From: Dysidea avara
Taxonomy: Eukaryota > Porifera > Demospongiae > Dictyoceratida > Dysideidae
Direction: 5' to 3'
Assembly: GCF_963678975.1 (NCBI RefSeq)
Contig: NC_089277.1
Span: 24,068,672-24,132,671 of the forward strand
Length of the DNA stretch: 64,000 nucleotides
How positions within the stretch are numbered: the first letter of the stretch is position 1; each line of letters starts with the position of its first letter. Under the pieces are notes generated by a model. That model saw nothing but the letters and a program-made list of their open reading frames with translations. It was not told the origin of the DNA and searched no databases. Shown in pieces: positions 1 through 11,639 of the stretch. Both the position numbers and the translations under genes were made by a program.

Positions 1-1401
1 AAAGCATCGCTGGAAAGCATGGAACCCCTCTTTTAAAATACTGGATTTGCCCCTCAAAGGCATACTAGCATGTCATTCTTAGTTATGGACATTTCTAGGA
101 TGCGGACAGTAGTATATACCAGATCACCTGGATAAGAGAGGTTCCACTGTAGAGGACTCCTTAGCTACTAGCACCCATCTTACGCACACGTATTCACACT
201 TCGTTAAAATCACGTGTTTGGGCAGTGACGTGCACCACAAATGTGACCAGATTTTACAGAACCGATCCAAATCGCACATCAGGCAAAATCAAACTAACAC
301 CACCAGTGGATAGCTACACTATCGTACTACAAGTTTTGACCCTCAGCACTACTCAAACTACACCAGGCTGGTTTTTACACACGTCTTTTCTGGGTGGTGT
401 GGAGTGCTCAAATGGCGGTTTCAGGCCTTGTGAAGGACCTGGCTTGGCAAGAGTCAGTGGTTTACTGGTGGACAGCCTTATAATGTTGGCCAGACGTGTT
501 CTCTGTTGATTTTGCTACATATCAGCCACTAAGGAGCCAGCACAGCCCTGTAATCTCGTGTCTGGACTCCAATCGTGGTCTGCCTCCATTTTGAGGTCTA
601 ACTTTTGCCCTCCCCGCCACCCCCCAGCCTCCACCCCTTTGTGAGCACTCGTGATACTACTTTGCTCGTCCAACTGCTCAGATTTTCTATCTTATTTGGC
701 GGGAAACTGTACAAGCAGCTACAAGTACTGGAAGTGGCTTGAAGGGTAACAGATTGATGCATCTTTTGTGTAAATTTCATACGCGTGCTTGCTATCCTTG
801 GAGAGTTATGCTGGCTTCAATTCTTTAAAACCGTTTATCTCGGAACTTCTAATGTGCGATTTGGATCGTTTTTCCAAAATCCAGTCACAAATATTAAGCG
901 CTGGGTATAGAGCAGGAAAACGAAATTCAGGTGAATTCCAAAAATTTCAAAACTCACTGCACATCGAAACATTCGACTTTATGCTTCATTTAATCACAGT
1001 ACAGCATCATTACAGCAGTGCTAATGCATTCCAGGTGATTTTTTGTAGGTAAAACGTATTGCAAGGGTGTTTTTTAAGTGCAAAAAGTCAAGCCATATGA
1101 TTTCTTACCAATCCGTACTATGTACTGTATGATGTAGAACTGTTGCATTCTGTATAGGACAGTTTTTCTCCCACACAAGGTTCTTTATATATATATACTA
1201 TCGACACCCTGATACACAACATTATGATGCCACTTGTGTTGCTAGCCTGTTAACCTCTAGATCTGGCATGCTTAGAGATTTGTATGCCAATACAGTTTAC
1301 CTCAGAGCAAGCTAGGATAAGTACAACCTTGTTATAGATTTATCAAAATCGACTGGCCCAAGATGTCTGTTATAAAGAAAGTCACATATAAAAAAACTCA
1401 C
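1..1401. other. Non-coding left edge (intron or 3' side of SLC35F copy A)
   Basis: No exon of the neighbouring transporter or of any other recognisable family was found on either strand. By comparison with copy B, whose intron at this point is about 1.46 kb, the next 3' exon of copy A would fall just outside the window. Around 120-155 there is a half-element ending in the AGGTTCCACTGTA terminus shared with the pogo-like elements at 14.7 kb and 51.4 kb. The open frames at 225-509 and 789-1052 show no family resemblance and are probably chance. Confidence 0.6.
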
Positions 1402-3319
1402 AGTTGAATACTTGCAGCTAGTGTTCCACTAAATCCTAACAATGCCATGAAATCAATTACACTAATTTCTTCCTTGATTAGAAATTCTTGTCCAACAAGA
1501 CTGAGACACTGTGCCAGTGCAGCAAGGATACACAGGGAGTCTCCTAATAACTGATGTCCTCCTACGTGTAAAAACTTGTTTACATGTATATTATACACAA
1601 TCATAAAGCATCATAATTTGTGCATGTGATAAATGAATGCATAAAATAGATGGACAATACATGTAGATATCACTTAATAACTATGGCTTTCATAAACAAT
1701 ACTTTTTCTACAAGCATATATGGTCATTTCAAATAAGTAGCATCTGAAATAGTATTATATAAGTTAAGGTCTAGTGGAGATGCTGACTTCATTGCATGAT
1801 AGTCCATTACAAAGTGATACAAAATATACAAAGCATTCATAAGACTTTGATCTTGCTATCAATTTGATTAAAAACATATATACATGTTTCTGGTACTCAG
1901 AGATTAAATATGTAATATATAGCTACTATACCTAACCTGCTTGGTTACCTCCACTCTTTGCTGACTTAAAATCTTCAAAGATCAAAACTACCATACCAGC
2001 AGTGCAGATGATCATTGAAACATAATGAACAAGCTTGTATCTTGTTTTTATTAAGAAAAGTAAAAGGATGACAATCCAAACTATAGATGCACCATTATCA
2101 ATAACCTATTGGGTATAGCTATGTAATGTAATACATATTGATGAGACATTTTCATGCAGCTATATTAGTTATATTGTGTATGTAGCATAATGTTTAAACT
2201 GCACGATTATGTAATGTGTACTGCATGGTGCATGCCTTGATGTCTCAGTGTAAATTGCATGCACTCACAATGAGATGTGCAGTACAACTATATTGTTACA
2301 AAGCAAGGCAGTGAATATTCTCTTTGATAAACTGTGTAATCATATTTGAGCTTCCATGCACACAAAATCAAGTTCACATTTTTATCACAAGTGGATTGCT
2401 GGCCTAATAGACTACCATATCTTTTCTTCACAGCTGATGAGTCTGGGTTCTGCTGATGAGTCTGTTTTCTGCATTAGCTTTTCTCAGACCCTATAAAAGC
2501 CACAGAGTGGAGGTTTGGCACCATTCAATGGCCGTGGGTTTGTTGGAATGGCATTTAGTGAGTGGGGGAAATCATTGAGGGTTGGCAGCTATAGTCTTGT
2601 TCTTCTTCAGTTAGTGGCTACAAATTGGACCTCAGGCTTTTACTCATCTTCTTATTGCATTTTATACTCCTATCACATTGAAAACTAATAAATGGACGAA
2701 AACATGGTGTGAAGTTTATTTACATACTATTGTACAACAATTACTTAAAATCACTATATCCACTAAGTCAAACGAAGCTTTCTGTGTTGAAGCTGTTTTT
2801 TTTTTGTTTTTTTTCGCATATAGACATATGTACACAGTTTTATGTCTACAGAATTATAATCGATGTATGTACAATGTCATTCTAATACACTTATTTTGGT
2901 TACTAAGCCACTTGCTTTGTGTATGTAGAGCGTGCCAAATGTGTACACTACATATATATAGCAACATATAATTATATTAATCATTTCTATGCCACATGAC
3001 AAAAGTAACAATCGCATTCATTACCATGCTACTTGTAACTGTAGTATCCTTCAGTGATAAATTCTGTAAATAAACTCCCTGTACATCGGCAATCCCTAGT
3101 ATTAAGAATTTCCACCAGTTTGCCTTGATCTTTGCCACAAAGTTTCTCTGCAGAGCCATGTATGGTCCACAGGTTACACTGAGTACAAAGTAAACACCAG
3201 CAGCCAATGTAGTAGATATGTCCCTCCCTGTGTGGTTGTCTAGTAGGATAACAAATACTCCTGTTCCTGTCCATAACAAGGACAGCATCTGACTAGTCAC
3301 TAGGACATAAAAGAAGTAT
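1402..3319 (-). CDS. SLC35F1/2-like: SLC35F1/F2-like drug/metabolite-superfamily transporter, copy A (partial)
   Basis: Multi-pass membrane carrier of solute carrier family 35 subfamily F. Three exons are visible on the minus strand: 3025..3319 (295 bp), 1937..2105 (169 bp) and 1402..1561 (160 bp). All have AG/GT borders and phases that join. Exon 1 of this set encodes helices with QMLSLLWTGTGVFVILL and NWWKFLILGIADVQG, matching the family's GQxLSLL and WWKYxxLGLxDxxAN blocks. The second encodes RYKLVHYVSMIICTAGMVVL and the third GDSLCILAALAQCLS plus QEFLIKEE. The N-terminal exon was not identified, and the C-terminal exons lie beyond the left edge. Exon sizes and phases are almost the same as in copy B at 31.8-35.9 kb, so the two are paralogues. 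The substrate cannot be read from sequence. Family assignment is firm; completeness is not. Confidence 0.85.
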
Positions 3320-4616
3320 CTAGAAAATAAATTAGATTTTATAGATACACTGTTAGTAGCATGTAAGTATAATCTGAATATTAATGAATTAAATTTATGC
3401 ATGTTCACTTATAATGTCTCCACTTGTTGGCTGCGTAATGCGATGTCAAGCATCTTTCCTTGAGAGCTTAATACATGCACAAAATTTCTGTGCATGTATT
3501 AAGCCGTGACAGAATGGCATTGCCAGATATGGACTTTAATTCATTTTTTGAATGAATCACACAGAGAGCTAATACTCATTTCAAAAGCATAGTTCTTGGC
3601 AAACATACATATACTATATTTCTTATTCATTCCACATTGCACTGTATTACTACGTAAGTATATAAAAGTGTGCTGTGTGTGCACTGTATTATATAAACAC
3701 AGAGTTCTATGGAATAATGCCTCAAGCTTGCTTAGTCATGCGCCACAACACAGGGCCTTCGGGTCTGTAAATTGTGCGTTTCGAAGTCTACGTAGCCTCC
3801 TTGCAGTTCCATAGTGGGATAGTAGTATATTATGTACATTTGTAGATATAAATGATGTTTAAATTTGAGAGGTTGCCAATGGATACACAAGGTTTTAAAA
3901 TCTTAATTGCTATTTTGGTATTATTTTCAATATTTACATATGTTTAAAATCTGTCTTTATGGAATACAGAATGTTAACGATTTCAGGATTGTCAGCACCC
4001 ACATTTATGCATAGTGGAGGTAGAAAGCTACTATCATGTACTGTGACTGTATACAGGGGATTTTGAAAATGGACTTATTTTTTGTTGTTGCTTTTCTGCT
4101 TAGTGGACTATGCGTGATGATGCACACAGATTAAGCAACCACTATCAACAATGTGTTTGATCATGTGACAAAACATTTACAACCCATATTATTATAATAG
4201 TCCTAAATGATAGTTCATACAAGTCTATTATTATCATAATATTTTCTTATAGTTATGTAGGCCTCAAGCTATAAGCTATATGGCCCAGAATATGCAACTG
4301 AGCCTGTGGAAACAGGGAATGTGGGCACAAATGACAGTATAGCCTTGTCACACAACAGGTCATATCTTATATAGGACTAGAATAGAATATTTGTATACCA
4401 TAACTTGCATCTTAACGCCAATTAAAATTTGTCTTAAGGCTGAAAATTTCATGACTATTATAGCGTAATAACTTTAAAAGTTATGCGCTATCAAAGTATA
4501 AAAAGACAGGAAAATTTGCTCGAGCAAATTTTATGTGCCCACATGCCCTGTTTTTGCAGGCCTGGTCACATTAACTGAAACTCCTAAATTTCACATTGTG
4601 CAATGGCATGCTCATA
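3320..4616. other. Intergenic, no gene recognised
   Basis: AT-rich sequence upstream of SLC35F copy A on its strand. It should contain the unidentified first exon and promoter of that gene. One candidate is a short minus-strand open stretch around 3411-3450 ending at an AA|GTGAAC donor in the phase the 3319 acceptor needs, but it has no start codon and is not called. An inverted copy of ATACATGCACA lies at 3470-3500. Confidence 0.5.
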
Positions 4617-4838
4617 AGGGACCGTACGCAAGGAAATTTGACGTCAAAAAACTTTGACGAGTTCAGACTTCAGCAGATTTGACAAATAAAATGTTGACGA
4701 AAATCAAGAAATTGTAGGCAAAACCTGTACTTTTAAGGGCGCTTATAAACATTTGACGAATTTAAATTTGACGAATTAAACCGATTCGTCAAATTCATCA
4801 AATTTTTTTGACATCAAAATTTCCTTGCGTACAGTCCC
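4617..4838. mobile_element. hAT-like MITE with 8-bp target duplication
   Basis: A 222-bp element with terminal inverted repeats of about 33 bp. The left end starts AGGGACCGTACGCAAGG and the right end is its diverged complement. It is flanked by TGCTCATA at 4609-4616 and 4839-4846, an 8-bp duplication typical of hAT transposition. The interior is AT-rich, repeats the word TTTGACGAA, and encodes nothing. Confidence 0.8.
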
Positions 4839-5019
4839 TGCTCATAATACTGTTTTGCATACTTGTTGCAAAATTGGTAATTATGTAGTGTAGACACTAG
4901 ACAGAACCATTTTATCAAACAGATGTACAATTTTTTCCAGGGCATGCCCATGCAGGCCCTATATAGTATTGGCAGCAAATCCATGCTTGTTACTGTGCTC
5001 CATGCAGGTGATGCGTATA

Positions 5020-5420
5020 CACCCTGCCAGCAATAGGCACCGGCCTATTATGCTGGCATAATTTTGAGCATAATAGGTGCCTGAAAGCATCAAGCATAAT
5101 GCTAGCATAATAGGCAGAATAGTTGTCACGCAGAAATACATGCCACAGAAAAAGGTAGACTTACACTAATAGCACAGTTGATGCTACTGATATGACAGTG
5201 GAGTAGTTATTTGACATGACTGTTATTATAGTTTACAATTCAGCCAATTCTTAATGCACAACAAGCACTTTTCACATTAAATTTTAACCAGTTGTTCAAA
5301 AGCCAACATTTGGGAACTGTGGCAAAAAATTTGAGCACAATTATAAGCATAATTATAGGAAATAATTTGAGCATTGTAGCATAGCATAATAGGCAAAATT
5401 AAAAGCATAATTGGCTGGTG
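5020..5420. repeat. Clustered GCATAATAGGC-type short palindromic repeats
   Basis: The word GCATAATAGGC and its complement GCCTATTATGC recur in both orientations between about 5020 and 5420, for example near 5030-5060, 5065-5085, 5100-5125 and 5385-5420. The copies can pair into several hairpins. No coding content was seen. The cluster may be a degenerate palindromic transposon. Confidence 0.6.
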
Positions 5421-5508
5421 CCTAACCTAGTCAGCAAGACATTAAATTTGTGTAACACTACACATATACATTCCTTAATTGCACTGGTCAATTAATAATT
5501 ATAGTTAA

Positions 5509-5875
5509 GGCCACTCCAAATAAATTCTCTGTTTCCCGTCCACCACCCGCATCTGGTTACTGTCAGCTCTAAATATTCCATTATTCAGTATTCTTCTGGT
5601 TGTTCTTACATACTGTACTAATAGCCATCCTATAACAAGTGTCAGCAGTGCTATCTAGTCGGCACAAATTCATGCTTGTGTTATTTTTGCAACTTAAAAG
5701 GAAGGTACAAGTATTAAGCATGCTTTTATGCAGCCCGCTTTTTATGGCTGTGCCAGGCAAATAATGACTTGAAAGCTGCCAATTTTTTAATGGAATAATG
5801 GAAATGGACTGTCCACCCGCATGCAAATATGCCTTGAGTCCAGGACAGGAAACAAAGAATTTAATTGGAGTGGCC
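5509..5875. mobile_element. PIF/Harbinger-like MITE (367 bp), TSD TAA
   Basis: Terminal inverted repeats start GGCCACTCCAAATAAATT and continue to a GTTTCCCGTCC block. The element is flanked by TAA on both sides (5506-5508 and 5876-5878). A copy of identical length lies at 16368..16734 with TTA duplications. A 3-bp TWA duplication with GGCC termini fits PIF/Harbinger. It is non-autonomous, with no transposase. Confidence 0.8.
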
Positions 5876-5910
5876 TAACAGAATAATATGCCGGCGATAG
5901 CTAATAGGAT

Positions 5911-5950
5911 AAAATCATAGATATTAGAGAGACTCTAATATCTATGATAA
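5911..5950. repeat. Perfect hairpin palindrome
   Basis: ATCATAGATATTAGAG is followed after 3 bp by its exact complement, giving a 16-bp stem at about 5914-5948. It lies between an upstream MITE and the start of the duplicated DM9 unit. Confidence 0.6.
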
Positions 5951-6626
5951 AATGGACACATAGATTTAAATGATTTTATACAACTTGTCCCCCAGACACC
6001 TGGGGAGCAAATTCCTACATAAATAATAATCAGATACCCCTGTCATGTTGCCGTACTCCGAGTGCACCATATACAGGTAGTTCTGTACATGCACAGTCCT
6101 GCACAGCCAGCGCCGTAACAGGTAGCTATATCACCTAGCTATAGTTTATATTTAATACCAGTATAATAGATCACATACGCAATTTGATTATTTATTTTCT
6201 TTGCTGGCCTTGTAGTCATAGTCGCCTTTATCACACTATACTCCAGCTGTTCCTCAATTCTGTCAATCAAGAGGAGGCGAGAGGCGGTCCGGTTGCGGGA
6301 AAGGGTCAATATCGAGGTCAAATGATAATAGACTCTATAAAACAATAGACTCTATAAAACCTTCATTCGCCACTGGTAGCTATAGCTACGTAACTGAGTA
6401 GTAACCACTCAATCTTCTTATCACTTAATCACTAAGCAGCCTGGTCGAGACACTAATACTGATATATCACATGTGGCTTCATACGGCATTATTTGTAACC
6501 GGGGCGCGCATTCCATTCGACGTACCCATAATAATACAATTATTATACGCTGATTGAATTCCTTTGAACTGATTTGGTCACCAGACCTTTACTTTTTTGC
6601 GAAAAGTGGGCAGCACCAGACGAGCA

Positions 6627-9600
6627 ATGGATAGGTTGGAGATGATTGCTTCGGCTGAGGGGCACATTCCACCAGGAACAGTACACGCAGGAGTGAATGT
6701 GAAAGGTATGATCGCCGGCTGTCTGGCTTCGCGAGACTATTATAGAGTAGTAATGTAGTTATGAGACACTCAACTTCTGAGTAATCAGCCAGTACAGAGG
6801 TAGTCTCGCGGCGCCCGACCCTAAAAACTTTTAGGGTCGGGCGCCGCGAGACTAGTACAGAGGTTTTGAGGTTGCTTGATACACAACTACTAACTTGGCG
6901 CATGTGCAGTAACTAGCCAATGAAATTTAAGGCCATCTTTATTATATTGCTTGTTTCCCGTCACCCAATGGAACAAAAACTGATGCGGGCGGGAGGTGAT
7001 TATTGATTGTTAATTATACACTTGACTCTTGTTATTTCAGTTTCTGACTGCTCTATTAGAGTATCTCAATCTTGAAGGCTGCCAGGACTGTACACCAGCT
7101 ACATGCACCCTAGAATAATTAATTAATTATATGTAATGTACAGGACTCGACAAGCGGGTGTAAACGTACATAAAAGGAGTAGTGTGTGTGCAAGTATTAT
7201 TAACTGTTAATTAGATCTTTAGAAGTTTTGTAATGTTGTACAATTTCCCTGAGACTGATAATGATCTACAAAATTGTTAATAATCTTGTTGAAATTGAAA
7301 CAGGGAACTCACTTATCAAGAATAATTTACCCACCCGAGGACATTCAAATAGATTCAAGCAACCATTTACCGGAGTTAATTCATTTAAATATTCCTTTTA
7401 CCCTGATGCAGTTAAATTGTGGAATAAATTACCAGATACTATAAATAATTGTACAACATTACAAAACTTTAAAGATCTAATTAACAGTTAATAATATAGA
7501 GACTCACTGCCATCCTTCTGCTATGTTTATATGCATAGCTATAATACATTTACCTTAAAACTCGGTCACTCTGTGCCTCCTTCTATCATGAAATAGTGCA
7601 TTCACGTGATCTATAATCAAATAATTAAAAGTTGGTACGGCTGCTACCTAAATATATTGATGTGGGTGGTGACGGGAAACAAGGAATTTAATAATGATGG
7701 CCTAAGCAGCATATTTGAATTTCTCGAAGAGTAAATTTCATTGGCTATAGACTATCTGTTGCACATGCGTAATACAATCGTGCCGATAGTATCAAGCAAC
7801 CTCAAACCTCTGCAGAGTCTATGGCTTTCATCTAGACAGTAATCAGTGCACATGTGCACTTACTATTTATAAACATTTGGAATTCCTCCCTATGGCTAAG
7901 AAACATGCTTGTAGGATTAGGAACAGCACTCCTAGGTTTAGGATTAGGGTCAGATTCAGGCTTGGTTTGTTCTTCGCCTTTGTTAAAGGTTTCTTCATTT
8001 TACATTAATAGAACTGAGGTAGAAACTAAGGAAGATGTCTTAAATGTGGGAAAACTGATCTTATTGCCTATTTAAAAGTATCAAGATATGCCAGTTTTAA
8101 GTGTTCAGTGTGTTGTAGCTCACCCACAATGGATGAAGCTATGTGTACTGAATGCTCACACATTTTATACCGATTCCTTACCTTCCAGAGTATCCACTGT
8201 ACTAAGTTTCTTGTGCCATTTTAGAGGAAGGTGTAGGTCCAGCTGTGGGCCATTCAGGAATCAAAACTGGCTAAAACAAGACATTACAGCGCAGGTCTTT
8301 ATAATCAAAATCATGGAGCTGTACAGTCATATACAGCCATCCTCAGGCTAACTAGAGTTCCATTAGGGCCCATACCACTTGTATGGATTGCCACTGTGCT
8401 CGGGAAAAAGCAGCTTGCAATGCCGCCTGCATATTCCTTGTACCTGCAGTTTATTGTCATGCTAGCCACAAACTTGGCTTACATAATCAAGTGAAGATGT
8501 GTATATATAGCTCGATGGAGGTGTATTTATATTTACCTAAGAGCTGCATGTAGAGTATGGACATTACATTGCATTATTTAACACATATACATAATACACC
8601 CTGTACTTGCAGGTGGTATGCTGAAATGCATGGAGTCAGTGGTTGTGAACTAGTTTGTAATTCAAGATGAATCGAAACAGTTTTTATTGCATAAATCAAT
8701 GATTCTACTAGTGGAATTAGCAGCTTGTGATGGGACAATTCTTTTTTTGCTATTATAGTACTTCTATTTCTGTTTCATTGTATTCTAAGAAATTTTATGA
8801 CAGAAAATGGAATAGGCTATTTGTTCTTGAGTGTATCAGTGTAACCACATGTAGTTGCAGACACATGTCCTACAAAACTCTTGTGTGAGATTCCTTTGTA
8901 CTGTATTCTATAGCTTCACAGCATCAGAGGCACTTCATGCTTAGCAATTATAAACTATTAAAAATGTGGAAAATAATGGACTGGTGGAACACTGCATGGA
9001 ATAGACTACTGAAATAAATTTTAATGCTCTTTTCTTGTTGTTCACATGCACTTACATTAGCTGAAGTGTCATGGCTATACTGTTGCTGTATATGGGTATA
9101 CTCTGTTGTTGCTATGTATGAGCAGAAATATGGGATTAGAGTTTCACTGTACAGTATGTACAGTGCTTGCATTTTTACAGCCTCAACCTTGATGGAATGT
9201 TGTGAGTACATATCAAAAAAGCGTGTGGAGCATGATAAAAAATTCTAACCTTATCATGAATCTTATGAAGCATTTAATGTACTGTACATGGTTAACTGTT
9301 CCACAGATTTTGGTAGTGTACCAAACATTAATTTTCACATCATTAGTTACAGTCAAAGCTAAAACAGCACTACCTTTGAAAGTTGACTGATGTCACACAA
9401 AAACCAAAGGAATTCTATTCCCTAAACCCAGGTGTTAAAATTAATGTTAGGGTAAGGTTACTGTGTAGACTGGTTTTACTATTTATCTGTGTATACTGTC
9501 ATTGTGCACAGGTAAAACTTAACAGTGAACCTCAGTTTGAGATTTAGCCACATTATTTTTTAATGAAATAATTGACTAATGTGTGTGTTTGTGTATTTGT

Positions 9601-11134
9601 GTGTGTGTGTGTGTGTGTGTGCATGTGTGAGTGCGTATTTGTGTGTATGTGTGTGTGTGCACGTGTGCGTATTTGTGTGTGCGTGTGCGTGGGTGTGTAT
9701 TTGTGTGTGCATGTATGTGTGCGTTTGGGTGTGTGTGCATGTGTGTATTTTGTGTGTGTGTGCATGTGTGTGTACTTGTGTGTGTGTGTCTGTGTACGTG
9801 TGTGTGGGTGTGTGTATTTGTATTTGTGTGTGATAGTGTGTGTGTGTGTGTGTGTGCGCATGTGTGGGTGTGCGTGTGTGTGTGTGTGTTACTAGTACAT
9901 GTAAGTATTATTATTAGGTGAGACTCTCTACATTGGTAAGTATGAGCCTCATCATTCTTTTAATCCTGAATATCCTTTTGGAATTATCACACCTTCACAA
10001 GAAATGATAGCATACTGTGACTACAGTAACACAAGTGACAAGGAGTTAACACTGAAGCTTTGTATGAGGTATGAAGCATTGACTGGTAGAGACTCTGTGG
10101 TGTTTTATTGGAAGCCATGTGATGAATATTCTCAAAAAGCTCCAAAGTACTTCCCAGAAGACATTGTGTTTTCAAGCAAAACTTGCAAACCGCTTCTGTA
10201 TTTTGTTGCTCGGGTTGATCCCAATATTATCAAAGAGAGCAATGTGGTAGGAAATTATAACAAAAGTAAATTTCCAGCAGATTTGGATGGTCCACTTGTT
10301 GGAGTTGGACATGCTTGGTATGTTGAAGGCACTCATGTATTCGGTCACTACCGCACACCTATCAGCTCTTTTAATGTTTATGTACCTTATGATGGAAAGA
10401 TATTTCAAGTGTCCAAATTTTCATTTCTCTGCTCACGTCGATTGCCCAGATTAAGTCATTTTACATATCCAAAAGATGAGTGGGTGAAAATCTATAGTCA
10501 TGATCTTCCATCTAATGCATTTCCTGCTGGCATTGCCCCTGATGGAGAAGTGTTATATGTCGGTAGAGCAGAGCACCTCAATGATGAATATGATGTGATT
10601 CCTGGATATGTGACACCTTCAGATATGCATCTTCATATGATGTGGGGGCTACAGGAACAAATATATGACAGCAATGATGGGTTTGAAATGTTAGTTGAGG
10701 AGGTTCAAGATTTGCTTGAATGGGTTGTAGACTCTCAGGGAAGAGTGCCCCAAAATGCTGTAATTGCTGGCTGTGAAGGATTTGCTCTCATGTACTATGT
10801 TGGCCGTACAATAACTGGTAGTGACCTTTCAGTTGGGAAGGACCGGTTTCATGATGCTATTAACCTACCAGATGATAGGGTTGCAAACACCCAGTTATTG
10901 GGGAAGATTGATAAACGTCATGGATTGTGTGTTGCATGGAATGGTTATGAGTACTATTACCAGCAATATGAAGTGTTAGTGCTGAGAAAGAAATTTTCAC
11001 CTAAGAGCCTACAATGTCTTTGTCGTAATGTCATTATCATTCTCACAATGGGTATGCCTCACATAGTTGACCAGTTGAATCTTCCTACACAGCTAAAAAA
11101 GTTCTGTAAAGTGACTGGTAACAAAGTAGATTAA
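6627..11134 (+). CDS. DM9-repeat protein with C-terminal SOCS box, copy 1
   Basis: Two exons, 6627..6705 and 9918..11134, joined at a phase-1 intron (AAAG|GTATGA ... TTAG|GTGAGAC), give 431 residues. DM9 (DUF3421) repeats are mannose-binding lectin modules. The first spans the splice junction (IPPGTVHAGVNVKGETLYIG). A degenerate middle unit ends FNVYVPYDGK. Clear units start at WVKIYSHDLPSNAFPAG (about residue 214) and EWVVDSQGRVPQNAV (about 294). The last 45 residues form a SOCS box: SLQCLCRNVI fits the elongin BC box (L-x3-C-x3-hydrophobic) and DQLNLPTQLKKF fits the Cullin-5 box with N for the first Pro of LPxP. I infer an E3 substrate adaptor that binds a glycan or glycoprotein. No signal peptide or membrane segment is seen, so it is probably cytosolic. 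The usual first-repeat Trp is Glu here. The start is chosen because all three copies share it at the same distance from the donor. Confidence 0.85.
6801..6854. mobile_element. 54-bp fold-back element with 9-bp target duplication
   Basis: TAGTCTCGCGGCGCCCGACC heads a GC-rich, nearly perfect palindrome with 26-bp arms and no real loop. It is flanked by GTACAGAGG at 6792-6800 and 6855-6863. The paralogous intron of copy 2 has a single ATACAGAGG at 18182-18190 and no insert, which is an empty site. A 9-bp duplication suggests MULE-type mobilisation. Confidence 0.85.
6931..7702. mobile_element. PIF/Harbinger-like MITE, 772 bp, TSD TAA
   Basis: Terminal repeats start GGCCATC and share the CTTGTTTCCCGTCAC block with the 367-bp family at 5.5 kb. 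TAA flanks both sides (6928-6930 and 7703-7705). It sits in the copy 1 DM9 intron and carries a retrotransposon 3' fragment internally. The immediate flanks are themselves inverted repeats (CCAATGAAATTTA / TAAATTTCATTGG, extending out to about 6855 and 7820), so it appears to have inserted into the centre of an older palindrome. Confidence 0.75.
7261..7491 (+). pseudogene. Non-LTR retrotransposon reverse transcriptase C-terminal tail
   Basis: A 76-residue open frame ends in the signature found after the RT domain of LINE-type elements: LPTRGHSNRFKQPF, then FKYSFYPDAVKLWNKLPD and a final FKDLI. No RT catalytic core or endonuclease is nearby, so it is a 5'-truncated fragment inside the 6931-7702 element. 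Confidence 0.7.
7703..9570. other. Rest of DM9 copy 1 intron, paralogous to copy 2 intron
   Basis: Sequence from about 8035 to 9540 aligns with about 19420-20935 of copy 2 (for example CTTATTGCCTATTT and GAGTTTGAGATTTAGCCACATT, both present once in each intron). It has no coding content. The alignment is interrupted in copy 2 by a retrotransposon fragment at 20.1-20.55 kb. Confidence 0.7.
9579..9893. repeat. Long imperfect (TG)n tract next to a splice acceptor
   Basis: About 315 bp of TG repeats with scattered TATT and GCG interruptions, ending about 25 bp before the exon 2 acceptor at 9917/9918. Open frames on both strands here are low-complexity artefacts. Confidence 0.95.
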
Positions 11135-11172
11135 TTCTTCACATAATTTTTTTAACTTTGTATAATTTTATG

Positions 11173-11480
11173 CCATTTTTTACATTCATATAGTTGGCAG
11201 AACTAAACGTTCTATATTGTGCTACTACTATATGCAAGAGGAATGGCACAGCACATATTGATGGATGATCATGAGAGCTAGCACAGCTGTGATCATGAGC
11301 ATATTTTGTCATCATTGTAAAAACAACCATTTTTTACATTCATATAGTTGGCAGAACTAAACGTTCTATATTGTACTACTACTATATGCAAGAGGAATGG
11401 CACAGCACATATTGATGGATGATCATGAGAGCAAGCACAGCTGTGATCATGAGCATATTTTGTCATCATTGTAAAAACAA
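11173..11480. repeat. 154-bp tandem duplication, two copies
   Basis: The unit at 11173-11326 is repeated at 11327-11480 with only a couple of differences visible. It lies 40 bp after the stop of DM9 copy 1, in the 3' UTR or flank. It contains the palindromic GATGATCATGAGAGC / GCTGTGATCATGAGC pair. Copies 2 and 3 have only one related unit, so this duplication came after the gene duplication. Confidence 0.95.
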
Positions 11481-11621
11481 CTTACCTGTAGCTATATGTT
11501 TGTGTACATGTGTAGTGGTGTTCACTAGAATTTTTAAACAAAAGTAATGACATTTACTGACTTGATCTGTAATTAATCTGGACATGTGGGCACACAAAAT
11601 GTGTTCACATTTTCAACTATA

Positions 11622-11627
11622 AATAAA
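11622..11627 (+). promoter_or_regulatory. Candidate poly(A) signal of DM9 copy 1
   Basis: AATAAA lies about 490 bp after the stop codon. It would give a 3' UTR that includes the 154-bp duplication. It is the first canonical hexamer noticed downstream, but transcript evidence is absent. Confidence 0.35.
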
Positions 11628-11639
11628 GATATATGCACG

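Noticed and set aside
225-509. 94-residue plus-strand open frame
   Set aside because: No recognisable domain, no splice context, and repeat-like surroundings.
3411-3450. First exon of SLC35F copy A
   Set aside because: A donor in the right phase exists but there is no in-frame start codon and no matching sequence upstream of copy B.
5020-5420. CRISPR-like array of short repeats
   Set aside because: Repeats are in both orientations, irregularly spaced and in eukaryotic DNA; a palindromic transposon relic is more likely.
9553-9921. Several open frames of about 60-107 residues on both strands
   Set aside because: They are translations of the TG microsatellite (Cys/Val or His/Thr runs), not genes.
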